DNA from: Tulasnella sp. 424
Taxonomy: Eukaryota > Basidiomycota > Agaricomycetes > Cantharellales > Tulasnellaceae
Length of the DNA stretch: 64,000 nucleotides
Assembly: GCA_019633425.1 (NCBI GenBank)
Contig: WSUB01000036.1
Location: forward strand, 1 to 64,000
Direction of reading: 5' to 3'
The notes beneath the pieces were generated by a model. It was not told the DNA's origin and ran no database searches. It was given only the letters and a program-made list of their open reading frames with translations. This document shows positions 27,201 to 43,580 of this stretch, piece by piece. The stretch's first letter is position 1. The number at the start of each line of letters is the position of its first letter. The position numbers and the translations under genes are program-made.

Positions 27201-27701
27201 CATCCCTCGAAGTCTGGCATCGTCAACTGACGCGGTTAACATGAAAGGCTGGCGACCTTGGCTGCGAACAATAATACATCCACTCTACCCTCATCTCATT
27301 CTACCCTCACTACATCTCTGTACCGCTGTTGCATGACAACAATTATTTCAATTTCTTCTTCAATTGTTGGATTAGATAAGCCGAACGGGTGCTGCTGGAG
27401 AGAGAGGTAGAGTGTGAAGTGGATGGGTGGGGTAGAAAGCCACGACGAAAGGAAGAAAATTGCGCTCCATGGTAAACGATTACATGCTCTCTAACTAATG
27501 AAGGAATCATGGGAAGTGGACAACAGCAAGCACAACAGATATGGTAGGTGGTAGTAGAGGGACGCAGTGAAAAAGAGCATGGCGCTGTAAAAGATCTGTA
27601 TAAGGAGAGGTTGAAGAAAAAAGACGGGGGCATATCATGCAACATGCAAAGAATGGACAGTCCGCCTCGTTAAGCTGGCCAAAAGGAATTGACAAATCCG
27701 A

Positions 27702-30767
<3,066 letters not shown>

Positions 30768-32496
30768 CTTATTGCAAGAGAGGGAATGGACGAGGGTGCG
30801 CAGAAGCCAACTCTCCCTATTCCCGCTTTTTGTTCTCCTCTCCCCCCCTTTAGCCTTTCGCAGCAACTGGGGCTTCAACGGTCAACACGACGTTCCCAGT
30901 TCATTCGACAATCGACTAGTGCGCCTCCCAAGTCGCGCACACCATCACCCAAAGCAACCGCGAAAAAAGCAGGAACTGAGTGTATGTAACATCGAGACAT
31001 GTTGTTGAAGCCCGAGTCAAGGATGATCCCTCTCCCCTCACAGCAGTTCTTCCATTGTTCCCTGCCAGGTCCCTCCCGCTCCCCGCAGGAGATGTCGGTT
31101 ATCCGTCTCCACTCGTCGTCAGTCGCATCTTATTATGCTATTTCGACGCACGTTACACGCGACGTATCTCCGCCCCAGAGTCATCTCCAAACCCTTTCAC
31201 TCGCGGTCTTGCCGTCCTTGGGTCCTATTTCCTTTCGATCAACACGAGAAGATCGTGAACTACTTCACCCATCAATCCTTGCAAAGGTCACCGCGACGAG
31301 CTAATCCAGTTTCGAGGTGCACCGGACTGTCGGCGTTTTGCGCTTTTACCCTCGTTGTGGGACGCGATATCCTATCTCACCGATAAAGGAAAGGGACCCC
31401 GGTCCCAATAAGGTTTCGCCCTACTCAAAAGCTTCCCAGTGATCTCAACCCGGTGGTGTTCGGCTCTTCTCAGCACGCGCGCGCAGGGCGGGGCGAAAGA
31501 CTCGACTAAGATATCTGATGTTATTAAGTAGGCGCCGCGGGAGGCTGGTGCTACTCTAGTACCGAGGTGGAACGACGACTCGTCCTCGCAAACGAGCCGC
31601 GGTCGAGGTATGTCTGAAACAGGCAAAACATTCGGCACAATTAACTAGGGCCACTGATGAGCGAGGTGAGGGTCCCACATTTAGCAAAAAGGATCTCGCC
31701 CGATCCAGAAGCTCCCAATTGGTCGGGCGCTCGACCCTCTCTCTCCACATTGGGAAGCTTGGTCCCGCTCCTCGTCGTCAAGCAGTTTAGACGAGACCAT
31801 TCCGAGGATAACCATCTACATGTTATTACGTCGAATGGCAGAGCTTCCCTTATACTTATCATAGTGGTTTCGGAACATCCTTCCAGCCCTTGCGCAGCAG
31901 CTTCCCGAGTCAATAGTGGGGCTCTCGCTCTGAAATTGGTGAGACCCGCGGCAGGCGGCTAAGCAACTCCGGTGTTTGGTCGCATTCCAAAGGGTTCTGA
32001 AGCAGGGAGAGCCGCCAGTACTTTCCCCGTATATATATATGCAGTCCTAATTAAACCAGTGAGGAAATATAGAGTATTTAAGATGCATAATGGCAAGAGA
32101 GTTGCTCCCCTTAATGTACATTTCTGACGTACAACTCCTCACGGCGGGCCTATCACCCCTTCACTCTCGTCATCGGCTTCATCGACCGGCTCAATGCTAT
32201 GAGGCGCCGAGTGCCGCAAAATTAGTTCAGCGCGAGAGGCCGGATTTGGGAAAAGGGCGAGGTTTTGAGGTTGCGCGAGAGAAAAAACCTCCCGATTTGC
32301 GGAAGGGATGAGCTAGAGCTAGGTGCCTACAAAATCGCGAGAGGAAACGGCGTGAGGTTGGACGAGATAAAAACGCGCGAGAGAAAACTGCGAGAGAGAG
32401 AAGCAAGAGGCATTCAATTGCGAGAAAATTTGCGAGAGAAAAGCGCGAGAGGAAAGCGTGATAGACGCGCGAGAAAAACGAGTGTGTTCTCAGCCG
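30768..32496. other. Non-coding stretch with a purine-biased GCGAGAGA tract
   Basis: The first few hundred bases should hold the STE20 promoter. No gene is recognised beyond. A 14-bp palindrome (GGGACCCCGGTCCC) lies near 31393. From about 32230 to 32480 the plus strand is a degenerate run of GCGAGAG/GAAAA words (strong purine bias), with no coding signal. Confidence 0.5.
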
Positions 32497-32622
32497 CTTA
32501 CAGCTGTTTGCAGCTGAGTTTGCCAAAACAAACATTCTACTTTTTTTCGCGCGAACCACCCTTCAACAGTGCGCGATGCATAACTTTCCCCCAGCCTCAC
32601 CAACACCCTTAATATTCAGCAT
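32497..32622 (+). repeat. Left arm of the inverted-repeat element
   Basis: Reads outward-in from CTTACAGCTG through TTTTTTTCGCGCGAACCACC to CCCCAGCCTCAC. The reverse complement is found at 33407-33530. Confidence 0.8.
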
Positions 32623-33406
32623 GTATAGAGCCTAACCATATAAGAAGCATTCTATGTAGTTTTTTCTATTCATAGATTGATATCTGGATTTTCCGCTTGC
32701 TGTGCCTCCAACCACCGTGTGCAAGGATTAGAGGACCCAAAATACCCTCCCTTGGGTTATCGCATATCTTTAGAGCACCTCAATGAACTTTTTTAGTATT
32801 TTGGCCACTTGAAACGTGTTTGTAATGACATAAAGGTAGTTTGTCTGCCGGTGTTTTCACCCAGGGGTTTGCCCCGGCGAGAAGTCTGCAAGTTCACAGT
32901 ATAAAGCCGCAAAATCCCTCAAGGATGCTTCAGGTATGATATCAAGGCTCTAAATTGGTGATTTGGGATGCCAGAAGTGAGTCTATAAGGTGTACTTTTG
33001 TGTTGATTTCTTGCTGGTCATGAGCCCCATATCTCAGTACAAACGCCATTTCAGCTATCCTCTCACAGACAATTCATAGTATGAATCAATTTAAAAGCAT
33101 TGTAGTACAGTGAGAGCCGGATCTACGGCCTGGCATAAGCTCTGTGCCAAGACCGGTGCACCAGTGCCCAAGGTTATGGCACCACTGCTGAAGCTGACTC
33201 TTCCAAAGAGTGAACGACCTCCAGAGCTCTAGATATACTGTCTCAGAAGCGCTAAGATGCCGTAGACTCACAGACCAATGGTTAGTTAACCTGAAATACT
33301 CCGCAGAGGGGAGTGCAGACAGGACACATGGGCAACTAAGAAATGAACAGAACCAACACCCTTACCTGCTTGGAGCCTTAGCCAGTATCATAAAAAGTGT
33401 CCTCCC

Positions 33407-33530
33407 AAAAGCTGAAGGGTGTACGTGATGCTGGGGGAAAGTTATGCATCGCGCATTGCCGGAGGGTGGTTCGCGCGAAAAAAAAGTAGAATGTTGGTTT
33501 TGGCAAACTCAGCTGCAAACAGCTGTAAGG
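33407..33530 (-). repeat. Right arm of the inverted-repeat element
   Basis: Contains GCTGGGGGAAAGTTATGCAT and CAGCTGCAAACAGCTGTAAG, the reverse complement of the left arm with a few substitutions. Confidence 0.8.
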
Positions 33531-33655
33531 CTTTGGTGGGAAGGGTTTCGGAGTCTCTCACTTGCACCACACCCCCCTTCATCCTCTACAGGCAACTCAA
33601 AGATTACCAATCGACAGCAACAACGTTAACTGAACTCAACGAGACCCACGCGCTC

Positions 33656-36600
33656 ATGGCACTACCGATGACGCGATCTAGCTTTGCAGGGCCTTCTTAC
33701 AACTACATTCCGACCTCCAACCTCGGCAGTAAAGTGGACGACGCCAAGAAGGACGTACTGTCTATTCTCAAGGTAACACCGAATACGCATCCGATCACCT
33801 TTGCCTTAGCACTCATAAATACGGTGCAGGAGACGGGCTGGCCGGCAAAAGCCACGCAGGATGTCCAAGGCTTTATTGAAACGATGGAAACGAGGTTCAA
33901 TCTGCACCGAATCCCCACGGACGACACCCAAATACAGGGAGGGCTTAGGATTGCGATCGAGCATTTCCTGAAGTGCGTCGGGGTCGTCTCCACACCCTAG
34001 CTTTCTGCTCATTCGATTTTCTCCTAGGGAACTGGAAAGCGTGCGCGGGACATTGAAAGAAAAGTCGAGGAAGTATGATACTAAGAAGAAGGGACTTCGA
34101 GAAGGGGTCGCGACTTGGTTCTCTGGGGCGAAACTGGGGGACTGCACTGTAGTCTTAAGGAGTTGTCGAGCAGACGTCGAGAGGGGTCTAACCAGTCTCA
34201 ATGTTAGTTGGGGGTTTGCGTCTCGGCCTGCTCCGCAGTCATTCTCATTTCGGTTTCCAGTATCACTTGGGGAACCTTGCTATAAACAGCGAGCAGCGGA
34301 CCTCGCACGAGGTTCAATTGAATTCCGCGGCGAACGCGAGGTTTATAGCGGGGGGTTCCGTCGGCGATGACTCTGGAAGATTGACCGGTCCTGTAGCCCC
34401 ACCTACGGCCAAACCCTCGCCGGGCGCAGGCTTGGAGCCCCCCACGAACTCCGTGCCGTCGACTATCCCATCAAAGGAGCCCGTATATGCACCCGCAGAT
34501 GTCCAATCAGCAAGCGTCACGGCCGGGAAACAGAAAAAGATCTCCCTGCTTGGGGAACCGCTCAACGGAGCGAAAATCACGTTCAAAATTGCGGAGGGAG
34601 TCTCTGGATCTCTGCCTGTGGTCGGAGGCTACCTCGGGGCTGTAGCCAAAGTGGGATCAACCATCGTCGAGATGGTCCAGGTGCGTCCGTTTGTGATCGA
34701 AACCGTGTCCCTTGCTCATCAGTCACGCCAAGGCTATGGACGATAACGATGAAACGGCCAAGAGATTGGGAACTCACGTCGTCAATCTATCCAAAGTGCT
34801 CGATCGAGTATGCAACCAACCCCGCCAACCAGAGGAAGGTCAGACAACGGACGGCATAGAGGACCTACGGGGGTGAGGGAATTTGTTCCATGTACCTTTT
34901 GCTATAGTAGCGTCATTGACGGACACTTTCAGAGGACTCAAATCTATCCAGCTCGAAGTCGAGACTCTGCAGTCCCAATCAGGCCTGAAAAAGTTTTGGT
35001 ATTCATATGATCAGTCCGGAAGCCTGAAGAAGCTTCAGGAAAAGGTTCGCACCGCACTAGAGGAAATTCAGGTAAGCCTTGTATTTTCATGACGTGATAT
35101 CAATTAACCAATGAGAGTCGTCATAAGTTGCTCCTCAATTTGAACACGTCGATCCTGGTGGCCGAGCTTCGTGAGTGTTGGCTTCCATAGAATGACCTCG
35201 ATTCATCTAACACATATCCTTTTAGACAACGAGAGTATTCAAAGCAAACACAGCCGCCTGCTGGATCGCCTGGGAGATGGAAAGTACGGAGCACGGGGCG
35301 ACGCGATCGAAGACGTTACGTGCCTCCCCGGCACCAGAGTCGAGATATTGGAGCGTATCGACAATTGGATCAGGGGGATGCCAAACTCGGAGCGGGTTCT
35401 GTGGATTCGAGGGATGGCGGGAAGAGGGAAATCAACAATCGCATCCACGGTGGCTCAGAGGTGGAAGGATCGGGCCTGCTGCGCAACTTACTACTTCCGT
35501 CGTGGCCAGAACCCAACCAACTCCCCTCTTGTCTGCGCGCTTGCAAAGCAATTGGGAAGGAGTTTAGACCCAGAAATTAAGAACGCGATTCTCTCAACCG
35601 TGGAGAAGGACCAGGATATCATCAACCACCGTCTAGACGAGCAGTTCACAGCCCTCTTCGTCGGTTCGCTCGGACCCTTCAAGGAAAAGGCATCTCCCAT
35701 CCTAATCATTGTCGACGCGCTCGATGAATGCGACTCCGTCGACTACGCTGTGAACTTCGTCAAGCTCATCGACCGATTCTCGTCTTCGCTCCCGGACAAC
35801 TTCAAGTTTCTCCTCACGAGCCGGCCCGAAGCCCCACTACTTCGTGCCCTCGAGCCCCGGAAGTGGCACGCAGAGAGTCTTGATTCGATTGCCAACGTGA
35901 ATGCGGACGTTGAGCGGTTCGTGCGCCATGCGTTCTCGCAGGTGAAGGAGGAGCACGGCATCGAGGGAGACTGGCCTGCTCCGGATGATCTATCCAGGCT
36001 CGCCGCAATGTCGCAAGGGCTGTTCCAATGGGCGCGAACTGTTGTGAAATATGTGAGCAACGGGTCCCCGACGTATCGTCTGAGGGAGCTCTTGCAGTCG
36101 CCGCAAGCGTGGAGCGGAGTGGATGAATTGTATACTCAAATTCTATCCAAAGCGCTCGAGGGCCCGACACTGAACTCGGAAAAGCGAAACCTTCTCCTCA
36201 GTTCGCTCGGAACCCTGGTGGCGGCCCCGTACCCGGTCTCGCTGGAGGTCATTATATTCCTACACCCTGAGTACGACTGGGGGAGCTGGAAAACCAGCGA
36301 GGCAGTCTTCGACTTCTTTCGCCAGGAGATCCTCGCGGACCTTAACTCTCTCCTCTTCATTCCGGTCTCACCGGCCGAGCCCATTCGGCTGATGCATACG
36401 TCAATCCGAGACCTTCTTGTCGACCGTGAACGATGCGGAGACCGACCGTACTGGGTAAACCTCGCGGAGAGCCATCAACGGCTCAGGTCGGCCTGCATCC
36501 GTCAGATGAATCGTCACCTTAGGGAGAACATTTGCAACCTGTCCGATCTCTCGAAACCGAGCTCTGAAGTCCAGGACATTGTGGAACGTGAGCTCTGCAA

Positions 36601-38791
36601 GGGCATTCAATACTGCTGCCTTGCTTGGTCCATTCACTTGATGGAGGGCAGATGGCGGACCGAGCCAGACGCCGATGAACGGGATCGCCAAGAAGCCGAT
36701 TTTGAATTATTCAGCAAGGAAAAGATTCTATTTTGGCTTGAAGTTATGAGCCTGATCGGATCCCCTACCGAGACCATCACTGTTGCAAAGCGGGTATATG
36801 ACTGGCTTTCCGTGAGTTTGCAGATTCGAATGAAATGCTTAGCGCTTGGACTAAACCGATGCCTGTAGCAACACCCCAATGTGATATCAAGGTCCAGCTT
36901 ACTGGCAACCTTGTGGAACGATGTGCAACGGTTTATTGCTGCATTTTCGGAACCAATTTCATTCGGCCCTCTTCAAATATACGCTTCAGCGCTTGCTCAT
37001 TGTCCCCTGGAAACAGAATTATGGAAGTGCTATAGTAGCTATGCAAAGGTCCGGACGATAAGAGGTCTCCAAAGTTCAACATGGCCATCAAACCTATGGA
37101 CCAGATCGACTGATAGTCGGGTCCTCTCAGTTTCATTTTCACCAGACGGTTCACTTCTAGCGGTTGGATCCAAGGATGGTACAATTTGCCTGTGTGATGC
37201 TCAGACAGGAAGGGAGGTAGGTGAACCTATGGAAGGTCACACTTCCTGGGTCAGCTCCGTCTGCTTCTCGCCGGACGGCAAGCTTCTGGCATCTGGATCC
37301 AGCGACGAAACGATTCTCCTGTGGGATCCTCAGACATGGAAACAGATAGGGGAACCGTTGACAGGTCACACTGACTGGGTCAAATCCGTCTGCTTCTCAC
37401 CGGACAGTAAGCTTCTGGCATCTGGATCCAGTGACAAAACAATTTGCCTGTGGGATCCTCAGATGTGGAAGCAGATAGGTGAACCGCTGACAGGTCACAC
37501 TGACTGGGTCAACTCCATCTGCTTCTCGCCGGATGGTAGGCTTCTGGCATCTGGATCCAGTGACAAAACAATCCGCCTGTGGGATCCTCGGACGTGGAAG
37601 CAGATAGGTGAACCGCTGACAGGTCACACTGACTGGGTCAACTCCGTCTGCTTCTCACCGGACAGTAAACTTCTGGCATCTGGATCCAACGACCACGCAA
37701 TTCGCCTATGGGATCCTCAGACATGGAAGCAGATAGGTGAACCGCTGACAGGTCATACTTCCTCGGTCAGCTCGGTCTGCTTCTCGCCGGATGGCAGGCT
37801 TCTGGGATCTGGATCCGAAGACCAAGCAATTCGCCTGTGGGCTCCTGAGACCAGGAAGCAACTAGGCGAACCGCTGACAGGTCATACTTTCCCTGTCAGC
37901 TCGGTCTGCTTCTCACCAGACAACAAGCTTCTGGCATCTGGATCCGATGACAAAACAATTCGCCTGTGGGATCCTCAGCCAGGGAAGCAGGTCAGCGAAC
38001 CACTAACAGGTCACACTGACTGGGTCAACTCCGTCTGCTTCTCGCCAAACGGCACGCTTTTAGCATCTGGATCCAATGATGAAACAATTCGCCTGTGGGA
38101 TCCCCAGACAGGGAAGCAGCTAGGTGAACCACTGCTTGGTCACACTGACTGGGTCAACTTTGTGTGTTTCTCACCGGATGGCAAGCTCCTGGCATCTGGA
38201 TCTAACGACAAAACAATTTGCCTATGGGATCCTCATACAGGGAAGCAGCTAGGCAAATCACTGACAGGTCACACTGGCTGGGTCAACTCCGTCTGCTTCT
38301 CGCCGGACAACAAGCTTCTGGCATCTGGATCCCACGACAAAACAATTCACCTGTGGGATCCTCAGACAGGGAAGCAGGTTGGCAAACTGCTGAAAGGTCA
38401 CACTTCCCGGGTCAGCTCTGTCTGCTTCTCACCGGACGGCAAGCTTCTGGCATCTGCATCTGAAGACAAAACAATTCGTCTGTGGGACCCTCAGACTGGG
38501 AGGCAGGTAGCCGACCCGCTGAAAGGTCCTGACAGTTATCGAATCAGATCTGATTACTCTACCACCCCAATTATTTGGGATAATCTCACTCCCCAAAGAC
38601 CTTATATAAGTCATGTGACCTCGGTCTTCCTAGAAGATCATTGGATGACTTTGTCTCCCTCCTGCTTGTTCTGGCTCCCTCCACAATATTGGCTTCCCCA
38701 CCCTCAGATAATGACCCTTTCCAGTGGGAAGCTTGTAGTTTCTGCTGAAACACTCCTCCATATTTTTGATGTTTCCGGCGTCCTCGAGTGA
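33656..38791 (+). CDS. NACHT-WD40 NLR-like receptor
   Basis: Eight exons (33656-33972, 34028-34202, 34261-34680, 34733-34872, 34933-35071, 35128-35170, 35226-36811, 36869-38791) give 1580 residues in phase. The N-terminal 410 residues hold helical segments of unknown class, with a Pro/Ser-rich insert. The NACHT NTPase (about 470-640) shows Walker A IRGMAGRGKST, Walker B ILIIVDALDECD and the sensor-like FKFLLTSRPEA. The C-terminus has 11 WD40 repeats of 43 residues. Fungal NLRs of this architecture include the Podospora HET-E/HET-D incompatibility proteins; the repeats bind ligand and the NTPase drives assembly. The start at 33656 avoids reading into the transposon arm upstream, although the frame stays open there. 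Confidence 0.88.
37105..38525 (+). repeat. 129-bp tandem coding repeats (11 WD40 units)
   Basis: Units read SSVCFSPDGKLLASGS, then KTIRLWDPQTGKQ and PLTGHT with very few changes. Differences concentrate at a few positions within each unit, such as the residues after GHT and before TIRLW. This is the pattern expected of concerted evolution in high-identity WD40 arrays. Confidence 0.9.
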
Positions 38792-39572
38792 TATCACCAA
38801 CTCGTTGCGCATTCATAGTATTTTCGTCCCCCCTTTTATGACAATATGATGTTGACATGCGCTCCGATGGCTTCATACGCCTGTCGGAAGACATGTTCCG
38901 GCATTACACTGGGACCACAAGCTGTAACTGATATACTACTAGCTTGTCCGTGGTACAGAATTGGGTATCGTAACTCGTTTGTTTGGGCCTTGCAATTGGA
39001 TGGTTTGGGAGGACTGTTGCTAATTGCCTTTGGTTCATATATGTTTCTAATGGATGTTGCATCGGGATTCACCCACGGCTTGAGATTGCAAGCAAGTGAA
39101 AACTCTGGCCCTACATTGCCTACATTCATTCCGCAACGTGACAATGTTAGGAACCGTGGGATTCTCATCTACGCCCCCACCCATAATGTAACACTAGCTA
39201 GCCACCACGCTCAATCCTCCTGTCAATAAATTTCATTTATCTTTTCGTTTTGTCTCTACAATTACAATACAAAAAGTCCGGATCCGATAGCTTGCAAAAT
39301 AAGGAAATTACCTTTTTAGGCGGGCGGATTTGGGAAACCAATCCGACGTCCTTTTCTCTTTTTCTGCTCGCCGGATTCGTCAAACTAGGATTTAGAGCTC
39401 AACAAATCCGGCTGACTCTCTGGTCACTTTGCAATGTGTCGCAGCATGTTGCGTTGGGTTCTGGGCCACTCAATTGCCTAAAGAGGTAATTAAGCGCCCA
39501 TACCTTGTGCGGACCATCGGCACATTGGCTACCGTCCGAAGCACCCATCCCGGAAGGGATACGCACAGCACC
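38792..39572. other. No gene recognised
   Basis: Downstream region of the NLR-like gene. Between 39280 and 39420 the word AATCCG/CGGAT recurs about six times in both orientations, possibly the remnant of a small element. Confidence 0.4.
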
Positions 39573-39720
39573 ATGGACACCGCTGGAGGCGTAGAAGATC
39601 AGCCAATGGAGACTAGCACCATCGAGAAGCTTGCGGAACGCGCCTTCGCCTCGGTCGCTCGCAAACTGAACAAGAATCTGAGCATCTCTCATGATGATAT
39701 CTCAAGGATCCTAACAATCT
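39573..39720 (+). pseudogene. FATC-domain fragment, copy 2
   Basis: Homologue of 27004-27200: LAERAFASVARKLNKNLSIS is followed by a deletion that removes the VQELISQA part and shifts the frame. It sits immediately 3' of another STE20 copy, as copy 1 does. Confidence 0.5.
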
Positions 39721-39930
39721 CGGAAAGATCTACCTCGGTGCGTGCGGGATTTACATCCCTCGATGTCTGGCATCGTCAACTGACGCGGTTAACAATGAAG
39801 GCTGGTGACCTGGGCTGTGAACAATACACTCTCCCCCTCATCTCATTCGGCTTGCTCGATACCCTCGCTATATCTCTGTACCGCTGTAGTCCGCCTCGTT
39901 AAGCTGGCCAAAAGGAATTGACAAATCCGA

Positions 39931-42557
<2,627 letters not shown>

Positions 42558-42589
42558 TTACTAGACTCCTTTCCAGTCACGGCTCCAAT

Positions 42590-42633
42590 CCCGCCTGGAC
42601 CCTGAGCTTCGCTCAGGGTCTGAACGAGGCGGG
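42590..42633. other. Strong hairpin at the STE20/TPR junction
   Basis: GACCCTGAGC and GCTCAGGGTC form a perfect 10-bp stem around TTC, and CCCGCCT and AGGCGGG pair outside it. On the minus strand the core GAGCGAAGCTC is the same as in the two Helitron 3' hairpins, but no CTCTTG follows. Confidence 0.6.
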
Positions 42634-42639
42634 TAAGGC

Positions 42640-43190
42640 TCACGGATGTAAGCCCTTTAGCTCCGGCGCGAGCTCCTCCGCTCTCTCCGACTCAAGTACT
42701 TGCTCCAGAAGTTCGTTACAGAGGTCCTTGCCCAGTTCCGAGTCGATTTTTTCGGATGTTAATAAAGCCTCCTTGATCAAAGCCTTTAATTCTGTATATC
42801 GAGCTTGGTAGAGGCGTATTTGAGCGAGGCTCAAGAAGGAGATCACTTGGCCATATTGGTCAATCCCGATGCCCTCGTAAGCCGTCAGCGCTTTTGTTAA
42901 GAACGCTTATGCTTCGACGTACTGGAACTGCGCTATCTGGATACTCCCAAGCTCAAACAACACGCTCGCTTGGCCCTGCCCATTCCCAATGCTGTCGAAG
43001 ATTGCCAACGCTTGGGTGTACGTATACGACGCCTCCGCTTCGGAGTACCTGTGCAGCGCTAGCTGGGTGTTCGCAAGCTCACACAACGCGTTCGCTCGGC
43101 TCAGGTCATCCCCGATGCTCTCGTAGATGGCCAACGCTTGGGTGTACGACGCCTCTGCCTCAACGTACTTAGCCTACTTTTCCTGATGAT
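42640..43190 (-). pseudogene. TPR-array fragment of a kinase-TPR gene
   Basis: Duplicate of the TPR end of the locus at 43581-45953: EASYTQALAIYESIGDDLSR, LCELANTQLALHRYSEAE and a tail ending LLEQVLESERAEELAP. A TAA replaces a Glu codon near 42906, inside YVEA-AFLTKA, and the kinase part is absent. Confidence 0.75.
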
Positions 43191-43580
43191 ATACAGGTTA
43201 TTGCGTCAGCTTGCAAAGCTTCCGTTATATGGCGGTTTCGCGGCGTCCCTTCCGATCGGGAGACCACGTTGACTAACTCAATTATCCCTTCAATCTCGTC
43301 ACCGGCTTCGTCGACGGCTCAATGCAGCGCTGAACGACGCCAACGAGCACGGGGAAAGGAAGAGGCCGAATATTCAGCCCCCGTCTCTGAATAGCTTGTG
43401 CACCGCGAAGAACTTTATACATGTACGGTTCTCGAGAAAACATACAATTCTAAACAACATATAGATGGAAGGCAAAACGTCCAAGCCACTGCCAAAACAA
43501 AAGGACAACGGTTACGAAACCAAAGAAGACTATGTACATTTGTAAACAAAAGATAGAGGAACGGCAAGTCGCCCAAACCA

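Larger units (their letters stand above)
32497..33530. mobile_element. 1.03-kb element with long inverted repeats
   Basis: Two inverted arms of about 110-125 bp (32497-32622 and 33407-33530) match at roughly 90% and start CTTACAGCTGTTTGCAGC. The 780-bp interior shows no open frame of note, so this looks like a non-autonomous DNA transposon or large MITE. The target-site duplication is not clear. It lies 125 bp upstream of the NACHT-WD40 start codon. Confidence 0.7.

Noticed and set aside
33419..33655. N-terminal extension of the NLR-like protein into the inverted-repeat arm
   Set aside because: The extension is encoded by the transposon arm and has no family support; the ATG at 33656 was preferred, though this is not certain.
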